Source: Devosia sp. 1566 (GTDB lineage Bacteria; Pseudomonadota; Alphaproteobacteria; Rhizobiales; Devosiaceae). Taken from it: a stretch of DNA of 64,000 nt. The DNA lies in assembly GCF_004005995.1 (NCBI RefSeq), contig NZ_CP034767.1, positions 2,542,001 through 2,606,000 on the forward strand, in the 5' to 3' direction. The notes under the pieces are model-generated. The model was not told where the DNA came from and did not search any database. It saw nothing but the letters and a program-made list of their open reading frames with translations. Position numbers and translations under genes: made by a program. Positions 39,133 through 46,825 of this stretch are shown here, one piece after another; the first letter of the stretch is position 1; each line of letters opens with the position of its first letter.

Positions 39133-41117
39133 CAAAAGCTTTGTCCTATGCCGACATAAATGGCGTAGTCAGGGTCTTCGTCCCGCTTGTTGAGCGGCAC
39201 CGCCACGTCGAGCCGCAGCGGCCCAAGGCCCGTGTAATAGCGCAGCCCGAGCCCCGCGCCCAATTGCAGGTCATCAATGCCCGGGAATTCGTCTGCGGCC
39301 ACATAGCCCCCGTCGAGAAACGCCACGGCACCGATCGTGTCGGTAATCTTGGCGCGCGCTTCGATCGAGCCTTCCAGCAGATAGCGACCACCGGTGACAA
39401 TCCCATCGGGGCCTTCAACGCCGATGGACTTGAACCCATAGCCACGCACCGAGCCGCCACCGCCGGCAAAGAACAGCCGGTCAGGCGGAATTTCCGCCAG
39501 GTCCGGGCCTGCCAGCAATCCGCCCTTGAGTCGCCCGGCCAAAACGAACCGCTCGTCCTCGCCAAAACCCCAATAAGCGCGCCCTTCAACCGTCAGCTGT
39601 GCCGCCGCATTGCCATAGCTCAGCTCGTAGAACGGCTCGACATTGCCCGCGAGGTAAAAGCCCCCGGTCGGATCGACCTTGTCGTCGCGCGCATCGTAAA
39701 CGGCGCCCGCATAAACACCGAGCAGCGAGAAATCGCGCGTGCCGAAATCATCCTCGTAGCGGCCCCGCTCATAGAACGTGCCGCCTTCAACGGTCAGCTG
39801 ATCCGAGAAGATATGGGTCAGCCCGACCCGCCCGGTTGCCGATGTCTCGATATAGGCTGGATTGACCGTCCGCTCGGCGGAAATTACCGCCACCAGATCC
39901 GTATCGGGCGTCCAGATCCCGGGCTTGGTGAAGGTGCCGCCAAAGAAATAGTCGAACTCTTCGGTTTCCACCGGATAAGCAATGCTCGCGACGCGCGCAT
40001 CGAGCCGCAGCCGCTCGGCCTGCCCGAAGAGGTTGCGCCAAAGGTGATACCCTTCCACTCCCAGCCCATCGATGCTGGAATAGCTGGCGCCCACGCCAAA
40101 GCGGCGCCCCGGCAACTCCTGCACCAGCAATTGATAAGGCAGCAAACCATCCGCGCCCACCGCTTCGGCCGCTTCAAACCGGGCCGAACGGAACACTTCG
40201 AGCCGGTCGAGGCGCTTTTGCGCCCGGTCCAGTGTATCCGGATCGTATTCCTCACCCACTTCGATGCCGGTCTGGCGGCGCACGAACTCGGGGTCCATCC
40301 GCTCGGTACCCGATACGGTGATGTCACCAAACCCGGCATGCTGGCCCGGATCCACCGTGATCGCCACATCTACCGTGCGTGTCGCGTGATCGGCCACGAC
40401 CTCGCGGCTGCGAATCTGCGCCTTGGGGTAGCCTTGCTCCTGCCAAGCCTCGATAGCTAGTTTTTCAGCCGCGAGAATGACGCTCGACTTGGCCACCTCA
40501 CCGGACCCAAAGCCGCGCTCCTCGGGCAGCTCCACCAGATCCGCGGGATCGCTGGTCAAGGGCGCTTCGTTGACCACTGCGACGCGGTTGAAGTTGAACA
40601 ACGGGCCGGGATCCACGGTAATAACGACCCCGACGGGGTCAGGCAGCGACACGTCAGGCGCAAGATCGCTCGCTTCGCGTCCCGCCACGAGGACATGGAC
40701 CGTGCCGCCGTAATAACCTTCATTATAAAGCGCGGCGATGATCCGTCGGTAATCGCCCCGCGCCTTGGCCAGCAACCCGGCTGCACCTGAAGCAGGCTCG
40801 TCCGCATCGGCCACGAGAGCCGAGGCATTGCGTACCGCGCTTTCCACCTCCCCTTCGCCCGCGACGGTGACCTCGACCGTATAGGGCTGCGGATCGGCAA
40901 TCACCGCCTCGGCATCCGCCTCCGTCTGGTCTTCAAACAGCTTGATGCCGAAAATCTCGAACGCGGCAGCCGCCGGCACAAACACCGGCCCGGCTAAGGC
41001 CGCAGCAAGACAAAGGGCGCTTAAACTCGTTACAATCCGCGCGTTTTGCAGTGAACCCGCCCCCAGTTCGCCTGCGCCGCCACCAAGATTGGTCGCCCGC
41101 GCCAGGCCTTCGCTCAT
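39132..41117 (-). CDS. tamA: Outer-membrane assembly protein TamA
   Basis: A 661-residue Omp85-family protein: a signal sequence (SLSALCLAAALAGPVFVPAAA, here SLSALCLAAALAGPVF), POTRA domains (about residues 60-300) and a C-terminal 16-strand barrel with the Omp85 motif FFAGGGGSVRGYGF near residue 545 and a final strand ending YVGIGQSF. ATG 41117 (MSEGLARAT) is far upstream of the signal core; a GTG at VTSLSAL is an alternative start. A much longer frame upstream is not real. The stop overlaps tamB by one base (TGATG). Confidence 0.94.
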   Translation of the reverse strand: MSEGLARATNLGGGAGELGAGSLQNARIVTSLSALCLAAALAGPVFVPAAAAFEIFGIKLFEDQTEADAEAVIADPQPYTVEVTVAGEGEVESAVRNASALVADADEPASGAAGLLAKARGDYRRIIAALYNEGYYGGTVHVLVAGREASDLAPDVSLPDPVGVVITVDPGPLFNFNRVAVVNEAPLTSDPADLVELPEERGFGSGEVAKSSVILAAEKLAIEAWQEQGYPKAQIRSREVVADHATRTVDVAITVDPGQHAGFGDITVSGTERMDPEFVRRQTGIEVGEEYDPDTLDRAQKRLDRLEVFRSARFEAAEAVGADGLLPYQLLVQELPGRRFGVGASYSSIDGLGVEGYHLWRNLFGQAERLRLDARVASIAYPVETEEFDYFFGGTFTKPGIWTPDTDLVAVISAERTVNPAYIETSATGRVGLTHIFSDQLTVEGGTFYERGRYEDDFGTRDFSLLGVYAGAVYDARDDKVDPTGGFYLAGNVEPFYELSYGNAAAQLTVEGRAYWGFGEDERFVLAGRLKGGLLAGPDLAEIPPDRLFFAGGGGSVRGYGFKSIGVEGPDGIVTGGRYLLEGSIEARAKITDTIGAVAFLDGGYVAADEFPGIDDLQLGAGLGLRYYTGLGPLRLDVAVPLNKRDEDPDYAIYVGIGQSF

Positions 41118-41191
41118 CGTCCCGCACCGGCCAGACAGGCCTGCAGCAAGCCTGTTTACCTTACCGGGCAGTGTAGAGCGACCCCAGCGCC

Positions 41192-41219
41192 GGAACAACC
41201 GGTCCGCGCAATTTGTTCC
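41192..41219. promoter_or_regulatory. GGAACAA-N14-TTGTTCC inverted repeat in the tamA/SDR divergent spacer
   Basis: Perfect 7-bp arms with a 14-base spacer lie in the 243-base gap between tamA (minus) and the SDR gene (plus). The arms start with GGAAC but no CGTT is found at 16-17 bases in either direction, so it is not an EcfG promoter. It may be an operator. Nothing else is seen in this gap. Confidence 0.35.
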
Positions 41220-41360
41220 TAATTGTGACCACCGGAGTTGCCGATTCGCCGCACCCCCTGAAGACATGGTTAGCACCGGGTTAACGCCGCCCGCCCGCTT
41301 GACCCCTGCCGCGGCCCAGTCCACGTTCCCGGCTCGCCCACACCATTTGTAGGACCCCTC

Positions 41361-42137
41361 ATGTACCAGATGCTCGACCCCACGCGCTTTGTTGTCTTCA
41401 TCACCGGCGCGACCTCGGGCTTTGGCGCGGCAGCTGCCCGCCGCTATGTCGCTGCGGGCGCCAAGGTCATTGCCACCGGCCGCCGCACTGAGCGCCTCAA
41501 AGCCCTGCGCGACGAATTGGGTGCAGAGAACTGCCACATTATCACCCTCGACATTCGCGACCGCGCTGCGCTTGAGGCCGCCATTGCCGCCCTGCCCGCG
41601 CCCTTTGCCGGCATCAACATCGTCATCGCCAATGCCGGCCTTGCCCTCGGGCTCCAGCCCGCCGCCCAAACCGATATCGCCGACTGGGACACCATGGTCG
41701 CGACCAATATCAACGGCCTGATGTATACGGTCCGCGCCCTCCTGCCCGGCCTCATCGCGCGCGGGGGCGGCCACATCGTCACCCTGGGCTCGGTCGCCGG
41801 CGATTACCCATATCCCGGCGGCAGCGTTTATGGCGCGACCAAGGCCTTCGTGAAACAATTCGCCCTCAACCTGCGCTCCGATGTGCAGGGCAAGCAGGTG
41901 CGCGTCACCAATATCGAGCCGGGCCTGACCGCAACCGAGTTTTCCCTCGTGCGCTTCAAGGGCGACGAAGCCCAGGCCGGCAAGCCCTACCAGGGCACCC
42001 AGCCCATGACCGCCGAGGACATCGCCGAGTCCATCTTCTGGACCACGACCCTGCCCGCCCATGTCAACGTCAACCGCCTCCAGCTCATGGCCACCACCCA
42101 GGCCTTTGCGCCCTTCGACATCTACCGCGAAAGCTGA
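41361..42137 (+). CDS. SDR-family oxidoreductase, YdfG-like
   Basis: A 258-residue short-chain dehydrogenase. NADP-binding GATSGFGAAAARRY (residues 14-27), TGRRTERL after beta 2 (NADPH preference), VIANAGLALG, catalytic Ser in LGSVAGDYPYPGG and the YGATK pair (Tyr/Lys about residues 155-159). The pattern is that of the YdfG group, which acts on 3-hydroxy acids such as L-allo-threonine, serine or 3-hydroxypropionate. It ends with DIYRES. It lies 71 bases upstream of the Rieske-less oxygenase gene with a hairpin between, so it may not belong to the oxygenase system. Confidence 0.88.
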   Translation: MYQMLDPTRFVVFITGATSGFGAAAARRYVAAGAKVIATGRRTERLKALRDELGAENCHIITLDIRDRAALEAAIAALPAPFAGINIVIANAGLALGLQPAAQTDIADWDTMVATNINGLMYTVRALLPGLIARGGGHIVTLGSVAGDYPYPGGSVYGATKAFVKQFALNLRSDVQGKQVRVTNIEPGLTATEFSLVRFKGDEAQAGKPYQGTQPMTAEDIAESIFWTTTLPAHVNVNRLQLMATTQAFAPFDIYRES

Positions 42138-42157
42138 TCGCCCCGCCCCAACTTGGC

Positions 42158-42189
42158 ACCGCGCCAGCCAGCGCTTATGCTGGCGCGGT
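42158..42189 (+). terminator. Strong hairpin between SDR and oxygenase genes
   Basis: ACCGCGCCAGC-N10-GCTGGCGCGGT, an 11-bp perfect stem right after the SDR gene and 20 bases before the oxygenase ATG. No T run follows. It could end most SDR transcripts or affect translation of the oxygenase gene. Confidence 0.55.
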
Positions 42190-42208
42190 CTTCCCCCTGG
42201 ATCTGCCC

Positions 42209-43105
42209 ATGTCTTCGCCCATCGATCGCACGACCCTCGACCTCTGGCACGTCATTGCCGCCACCGATGAAGTGCCCCAGGGCCTTGTGGAAACCACCAT
42301 GCTCCTTGGCCAAAAGCTCGCGCTCACCCGCGATGCCGCGGGCAATCCCGTGGTCTGGCGCCGCACCGATGAAGAGCAAGGCGACGAGATCGATCCCGCC
42401 GAAATCACCGAGCGCCTGCCCGTGCGCACCGGCTATGGCTATACCTGGACCAGCCTTGGCACCCCGTCCGCCGAGCTCTTCCCCATCCCCGAATACAGCG
42501 AGCCTGACCGCGTCAACATGAGCTGCGGCTCCATCGGCATCCATGTCTCGGCCCCGCGCGCCGTCGAGAACTTCCTCGATATGGGCCACTTCCCCTATGT
42601 CCACACCGATATCCTCGGCTCCGAGCCCCATACCGAGGTCAAGGAATACGACGTGGAAGTGTCCGAAGAACGCGACGAGGTGCTCGCCACCCGCTGCCGC
42701 TTCTTCCAGCCCCGCGCCGCCCTCTCGGCGACCGAAGGCATCGAGGTCGAGTATGTCTATCGCGTCCCCCACCCCTTCTGCTCGGTGCTCTACAAATCCT
42801 GCCCCGAGGATGAATCGCGCCGCGACGTGATCGGCATTTTCCTGCAGCCCGTGACCGAGGAAAGCTGCCGCGCCCATCTGTTGCAATCGATGATCGACTC
42901 GACCTCCACCATCACCGATCTGCGCCGCTTCCAGCAGACCATTTTCGGCCAGGACAAGCCGATCCTCGAAAACCAGTTCCCCAAGCGCCTGCCGCTCGAT
43001 CCCCGCGCCGAAACCCCCATCCGCGCCGATAAATCCGCCATCGCCTATCGCCGCTGGCTCAGCCAAAAAGGCATCACCTACGGCACCATTCCCGTCGCGG
43101 GATAA
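42209..43105 (+). CDS. Rieske-less ring-hydroxylating oxygenase catalytic subunit, NdmC-like
   Basis: A 298-residue non-heme iron oxygenase subunit. Residues 1-98 keep the frame of a Rieske domain (LWHVIAATDEVPQG, LLGQKLALTRDAAGNP, GYTWTSLGTPSAELFPIPE) but both cluster loops are gone: there is no CxH or CxxH. The catalytic START-like domain is intact, with the E-x3-D-x2-H-x4-H motif at E120, D124, H127, H132 and a third ligand candidate D249 in GQDKPILE. This is the layout known for NdmC, the catalytic subunit of the caffeine-pathway N7-demethylase, which borrows electrons from a Rieske domain on its reductase. Such a reductase is encoded 1 kb downstream and a GST-like gene after it. Substrate unknown. 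Confidence 0.85.
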   Translation: MSSPIDRTTLDLWHVIAATDEVPQGLVETTMLLGQKLALTRDAAGNPVVWRRTDEEQGDEIDPAEITERLPVRTGYGYTWTSLGTPSAELFPIPEYSEPDRVNMSCGSIGIHVSAPRAVENFLDMGHFPYVHTDILGSEPHTEVKEYDVEVSEERDEVLATRCRFFQPRAALSATEGIEVEYVYRVPHPFCSVLYKSCPEDESRRDVIGIFLQPVTEESCRAHLLQSMIDSTSTITDLRRFQQTIFGQDKPILENQFPKRLPLDPRAETPIRADKSAIAYRRWLSQKGITYGTIPVAG

Positions 43106-43152
43106 GTGGGGAACACCGAAGGCGAGACGGCGCACGCTAAGAGGAGACAACA

Positions 43153-43647
43153 ATGTCACCAGTCAAGCAGTCGTCTCCCTCCCCCCTGAGGGGAGGGATC
43201 AAGGGTGGGGGTTCAGGCCCGTCCGCAACTCCTCAAGCAACGGGCGAACCAAAACTCCTCTCCGGCGGTAATCCCCAAATCCCCAAAGGCCACGGCAACG
43301 AGCCAATCCAGGCCTACCTCGCCGCCATGCCCGGCTGGAAGCGCGCCGTCGGCGAGCAACTCGATAGCCTGATCACGGCCGCCCTTCCCGGCGTCTACAA
43401 GGCCGTCAAATGGAACTCCCCCCTTTACGGCGCCGCCGAAGGTCGCTGGTTCCTCTCGCTCCATTGCTTCAACAAATACGTCAAGGTGACCTTCTTTGAC
43501 GGCCACGCCCTGACCCCGCCCCCGCCGGTCGTCTCCACCCAACCCAAGGTCCGCGCCTACCATATCGGCGAACACGACCCCATCGACCCCGCCCAGTTCA
43601 CCGCCTGGATCCACCAGGCCGCCCAACTCCCCGGCGAAAAGATGTAA
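43153..43647 (+). CDS. DUF1801 protein with an in-frame palindromic-repeat insertion
   Basis: A 164-residue protein. From TGEPKLLSGGNPQIPKGHG (about residue 30) to the end it is a typical DUF1801 protein (YLAAMPGWKRAVGEQLD, AVKWNSPLYG, FLSLHCFNKYVKVTFF), a small fold of unknown function. GAGGAGA (43141-43147) and ATG 43153 lie upstream of a C/G-rich repeat, and the conserved body lies downstream. The repeat encodes SPSPLRGGIKGGGSGPSA between MSPVKQ and the conserved part without breaking the frame. Related proteins without the repeat would be about 20 residues shorter. It sits between the oxygenase and the Rieske-reductase genes, probably by chance. Confidence 0.85.
   Translation: MSPVKQSSPSPLRGGIKGGGSGPSATPQATGEPKLLSGGNPQIPKGHGNEPIQAYLAAMPGWKRAVGEQLDSLITAALPGVYKAVKWNSPLYGAAEGRWFLSLHCFNKYVKVTFFDGHALTPPPPVVSTQPKVRAYHIGEHDPIDPAQFTAWIHQAAQLPGEKM
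43176..43228 (+). repeat. C/G-rich palindromic repeat, copy 4 (tail type A), inside a gene
   Basis: Core hairpin CCCTCCCCCCTGAGGGGAGGG-like (stem CCCTCCCC/GGGGAGGG), then ATCAAGGGTGGGGGTTCAGG and CCCGTCCGCAAC. It lies wholly within the DUF1801 coding sequence and keeps its frame. Confidence 0.88.
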
Positions 43648-43668
43648 TCGGGCTGAGCCCCTTCTTCA

Positions 43669-43702
43669 CCCTCCCCCTCCCGGGGAGGGCCGGGGTGGGG
43701 GA
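43669..43702 (+). repeat. C/G-rich palindromic repeat, copy 5
   Basis: CCCTCCCC-CTCCC-GGGGAGGG core followed by CCGGGGTGGGGGACG, 20 bases after the DUF1801 stop. Tail diverged. Confidence 0.8.
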
Positions 43703-43765
43703 CGCGAGCCCCGGACCTCAGTGCTCGACCGAAACCATCCGTCCGAGAGCCATCGGCCCCATCGC

Positions 43766-43818
43766 CTCCCTCCCCCTTGAGGGGAGGGATCGAGGGTGGG
43801 GGTTCAGGCCCCTCCGCG
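43766..43818 (+). repeat. C/G-rich palindromic repeat, copy 6 (tail type A)
   Basis: Core CTCCCTCCCCCTTGAGGGG, then AGGGATCGAGGGTGGGGGTT and CAGGCCCCTCCGCGGTCC; the tail closely matches copy 4. Confidence 0.9.
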
Positions 43819-43885
43819 GTCCGGATTTCGAAGCAAAGCACATATTCAGCACTTCCAGCTCCCCCAACGCCATCCGCTTCTGCCC

Positions 43886-43940
43886 TTCCCTCCCCCTTGA
43901 GGGGAGGGACCGAGGGAGGGGGTCCCTCAGTCACTCACCG
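43886..43940 (+). repeat. C/G-rich palindromic repeat, copy 7 (tail type B)
   Basis: Same core, then ACCGAGGGAGGGGGTCCCTC and AGTCACTCACCGC; the tail matches copies 11 and 15. Confidence 0.9.
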
Positions 43941-44142
43941 CGCCACCCCCTCCCGACCCCCTCTCCTCAATCGGGATCACAGCCCCGCCGACAACCGCCC
44001 CTGCGACCCTCTTTCTTCACCCGCCCCCTTGTGAACAGCCCCGCCCTAAGGGTAACCCTCACCAAGGTCTCCCGTACGCCAGGAGAGCCCCGCCTGTTTG
44101 CCCCCGATCGTGGCGCGATCCCCACTTGCCCTGGGTTGACCC

Positions 44143-45906
44143 ATGCCCCTAGACCTCGACGACACCACCTGGCATCCCATCGCCTCGAGCGATGACCTGC
44201 CCTTCCGCCATGTCTATCAGGGCCAGCTGCTGGGCCGCGAACTGGCCGTCTGGCGGGCCGATGACGGCAATGTCAATGTCTGGGAAAACCGCTGCCTACA
44301 CCGTGGCGTACGCCTCTCGATCGGCATCAACGAGGGCGCCGAACTGAAATGCCAGTATCATGGCTGGCGCTATGCCAATCGCTCGGCCGGCTGCACCTAT
44401 ATCCCCGCCCATCCGGCCGACGCGCCGGCCCGCCGCATCACCAACCGCACCTATCCCGCCCATGAGGCCTTTGGCCTCGTCTGGTCCGCCGCGGCCGACG
44501 CCCAGCCCTTTGCCCCATTTGCCGGCAGCGATGGCGCCGACTGGGTCGCGCTGCGCCCCGTCCCTCTGAACGCCGCCCCCCAAGACGTAGCGATCGCTTT
44601 GGAAAAATACCGCTTCCAGCCAGCCGAGGCGCTGGATGGCGAAGCCGCCCGCACCATGATCGAGCGCCTGTCGCCCCTTTCGATCCGCCTCACCGCCCAG
44701 TCGGGTGAGGTCATCGAGCGCGCCGTGTTCTTTGTGCAGCCCGTCGACGCCGGCCGCGCCGTGATCCGGGGCCTTATCGAAGGCTCGCCCGCCCACCCTC
44801 TTGCCGTGCTGCGCCACCACAACGAGCGCCTCACCCAGCTGCGCGACCGCGTCGAGCGCGCCGCCCGCCGCAAGCCCGCGCCCGAGCCGCTGCAGCCCGC
44901 CTTCGCCCCGGTCTCGGCCGAGCTTTCCACCATGCCCGATATCGCCGTGCCGCGCGGCAACACCCTGCGCGTCGTGGTCAAGCGCAAGTGGGACAGCGCC
45001 GATGGCATCGTCGCCTTTGAGCTCGCGGCGCTCGATGGCGGCCACCTGCCAACCTTCCAGCCCGGCGCCCATATCGATCTGCACCTCCCCAACGGCCTCG
45101 TCCGGCAATACTCCATCACCAATGGCCCGGGCGACCTGCTCAGCTACACCATCGGCGTCAAGCGCGAGAGCGCCTCCAAGGGTGGCTCGCAGATCCTCAT
45201 CGAAAGCGTCAGGGAGGGTGACGTGCTGGCCATCAGCGAGCCGCGCAACAACTTCCCGCTGCGCCGCGACGCCACCCGCACCGTCCTCATCGCCGGCGGC
45301 GTCGGCATCACGCCGATCCTCTCCATGGCGCGTTTCCTCGACAAGTCCCACCTGCCCTATGAGCTGCATTACTTCGTGCGCCAGGGCGAACATGCCGCCT
45401 TCCGCGAGGAGCTGGGGCAGTTGGCGGGCAAGATCACCACTCACATCGGTCTTTCGCGCGAAGACAGTGGCCGCACTATTGCCGGGGCGCTCGGCCACTG
45501 GAGCCGCGCCCAGCATGTTTACATCTGCGGCCCCGCATCCATGCTCGAAACCGTGCGCACCACCGCCGCGGCCCAGGGCTGGCCCGACGAGTCCGTGCAT
45601 TTCGAATATTTCAAGAACGACAAGGTCATCGACCAGTCCTCGGCCTTCGAGGTGGAACTCGCCCGCTCGGCCATGACCCTGCAGATCCCAGCCGGCAAGA
45701 CCATTCTCGAAGTGATGCGCGAAGCGGGTCTGCAAACCCCCAGCTCGTGCGAACAAGGCGCCTGCGGCACTTGCCTCACCGGTGTGATCGAAGGCGAGGT
45801 CGACCACCAGGACGTCTATCTCAACGAAACCGAAAAACGCTCCAACCGCGCCATCCTCACCTGCGTCAGCCGCGCCAAGGGCAAGCGGCTGGTGCTGGAT
45901 ATCTGA
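44143..45906 (+). CDS. Rieske-domain/FMN/ferredoxin reductase, NdmD-like
   Basis: A 587-residue three-part electron-transfer protein. Residues 10-115 form a full Rieske domain with cluster ligands C51-x-H53 and C70-x2-H73 (RCLHRG, CQYHGW). Residues about 270-490 form an FMN/NAD(P)H reductase of the phthalate-dioxygenase-reductase/VanB type (RQYSITNGPG for flavin, GGVGITPILSMARF for the nucleotide, YICGPASML). The C-terminus is a plant-type [2Fe-2S] ferredoxin with C536, C541, C544 and C574. Ordinary reductases lack the N-terminal Rieske domain; NdmD of the caffeine N-demethylase has exactly this order and size. It supplies the Rieske cluster missing in the oxygenase at 42209. Residues about 125-260 are a linker or unknown domain. 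Confidence 0.9.
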   Translation: MPLDLDDTTWHPIASSDDLPFRHVYQGQLLGRELAVWRADDGNVNVWENRCLHRGVRLSIGINEGAELKCQYHGWRYANRSAGCTYIPAHPADAPARRITNRTYPAHEAFGLVWSAAADAQPFAPFAGSDGADWVALRPVPLNAAPQDVAIALEKYRFQPAEALDGEAARTMIERLSPLSIRLTAQSGEVIERAVFFVQPVDAGRAVIRGLIEGSPAHPLAVLRHHNERLTQLRDRVERAARRKPAPEPLQPAFAPVSAELSTMPDIAVPRGNTLRVVVKRKWDSADGIVAFELAALDGGHLPTFQPGAHIDLHLPNGLVRQYSITNGPGDLLSYTIGVKRESASKGGSQILIESVREGDVLAISEPRNNFPLRRDATRTVLIAGGVGITPILSMARFLDKSHLPYELHYFVRQGEHAAFREELGQLAGKITTHIGLSREDSGRTIAGALGHWSRAQHVYICGPASMLETVRTTAAAQGWPDESVHFEYFKNDKVIDQSSAFEVELARSAMTLQIPAGKTILEVMREAGLQTPSSCEQGACGTCLTGVIEGEVDHQDVYLNETEKRSNRAILTCVSRAKGKRLVLDI

Positions 45907-45934
45907 TGTGAACACCAAAGCGGCAGCCTGCGTC

Positions 45935-45980
45935 TCCCTCCCCCTTGAGGGGAGGGATCAAGGGTGGGGGTTCCGGCCCT
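45935..45980 (+). repeat. C/G-rich palindromic repeat, copy 8 (tail type A)
   Basis: Core CTCCCTCCCCCTTGAGGGG followed by AGGGATCAAGGGTGGGGGTT and CCGGCCCTGC. It pairs head to head with copy 9. Confidence 0.88.
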
Positions 45981-46014
45981 GCAACCGCCTCGATGCCTGC
46001 GGACCTGCCCGAAG

Positions 46015-46046
46015 CCCCACCCTAACCCTCCCCTCAAGGGGGAGGG
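46015..46046 (-). repeat. C/G-rich palindromic repeat, copy 9 (inverted)
   Basis: CCCACCCTAACCCTCCCCTC then AAGGGGGAGGG: the reverse complement of the family core. With copy 8 it forms a larger inverted repeat around a 35-45-base centre just before the GST-like gene. Confidence 0.85.
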
Positions 46047-46065
46047 AAAAGACCGAGCCCCAGCC

Positions 46066-46722
46066 ATGACCATCACGCTTTACGATTTCGAGCTCTCCGG
46101 CAATTGTTACAAGCTGCGCTTGCTGATGAGCATTCTTGGCCTACGCTATGACATCGTGCCGGTGGACTTCTTCCCCGGCCGCCAGCACAAATCCGAATGG
46201 TTCTTGCGCCTCAACCCTTTCGGCCAGCTGCCCGTGCTGGTCGATGACGGCCTCACGCTTTCCGACTCCGGCGCCATCCTCGCCTATCTCGCCAAAAAGT
46301 ATGACGCCTCCGGCCAGTGGTTCCCCGAGGACCCTGCGCTCACTGCCGAAATCCTGCGTTGGCACGCCGTGGCCGATGACATCACCGCCACCAGTTCCGC
46401 CGCCCGCCTGGCGCTCGGCTACGGCTATGATTTCGACATCGAGAAATCCCAGGCCGGCGCCCACCGCATCTTCCGCATCATGGACGAGCATCTCTGGTTC
46501 GGCGAACGCGAAGGGCGCGACTGGCTGTGCTCGCCCGCCCACCCGACCACCGCCGACATCGCCTGCTTTCCTTATGTGATGCTGTCCGAGGAAGGGGGCA
46601 TCAGCCGCGCCGATTACCCAGCCCTGCGCCGCTGGAGCGACCGCGTCCGCCGCATCCCCGGTTTCGTGGTCATGTCCGGCATCTTCCCCGCCGGCCGCCC
46701 GCTTGAAACGGTCCAGCAGTAA
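46066..46722 (+). CDS. Glutathione S-transferase-like protein, NdmE-like
   Basis: A 218-residue GST fold: thioredoxin-like N-domain (MTITLYDFELSGNCYKLRLLM, quoted as TLYDFELSGNCYKLRLL; NPFGQLPVLVDDG; cis-Pro region and SDSGAILAYLAKKY, residues about 65-78) and an all-helical C-domain. ATG 46066 is chosen; the upstream frame runs through the repeat pair. Next to an NdmC-like oxygenase and an NdmD-like reductase it corresponds to NdmE, a GST-like protein that is needed structurally for the NdmCDE complex. Whether it binds glutathione is unknown. Gap to the reductase gene is 159 bases. Confidence 0.85.
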   Translation: MTITLYDFELSGNCYKLRLLMSILGLRYDIVPVDFFPGRQHKSEWFLRLNPFGQLPVLVDDGLTLSDSGAILAYLAKKYDASGQWFPEDPALTAEILRWHAVADDITATSSAARLALGYGYDFDIEKSQAGAHRIFRIMDEHLWFGEREGRDWLCSPAHPTTADIACFPYVMLSEEGGISRADYPALRRWSDRVRRIPGFVVMSGIFPAGRPLETVQQ

Positions 46723-46734
46723 GCCCCTTTCTTC

Positions 46735-46774
46735 ACCTCCCCCTCAACGGGGGAGGCCAGAAGCGGGGGAGGCG
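46735..46774 (+). repeat. C/G-rich palindromic repeat, copy 10 (diverged)
   Basis: CACCTCCCCCTCAACGGGGG then AGGCCAGAAGCGGGGGAGGCG; a diverged copy in the gap after the GST-like gene, where it could also work as a transcript-end hairpin. Confidence 0.65.
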
Positions 46775-46825
46775 AGTCTCCGACCGCCTTGACTGGGTAA
46801 GCCGAAGGTGGCCATGCGCCTTCCC

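Larger units (their letters stand above)
43648..44142. other. 495-base spacer before the Rieske-reductase gene, filled with repeats
   Basis: Apart from three copies of the C/G-rich repeat (43669, 43766 and 43886) the region has no convincing gene in any frame. The last about 200 bases (43930-44142) are C-rich with low-complexity runs and no recognised promoter; CTCACCAAGGTCTCCCGTACGCC-like sequence precedes the gene without a clear ribosome binding site. The NdmC-like and NdmD-like genes are therefore about 1 kb apart. Confidence 0.6.

Noticed and set aside
41192..41219. GGAAC motifs on both strands as sigma-EcfG promoters
   Set aside because: No CGTT-like -10 at 16-17 bases in either direction.
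43669..43923. Three similar repeats within 250 bases that might suggest a CRISPR array
   Set aside because: Spacing is irregular, the repeats have diverged, the same element recurs singly elsewhere, and no cas genes are present.
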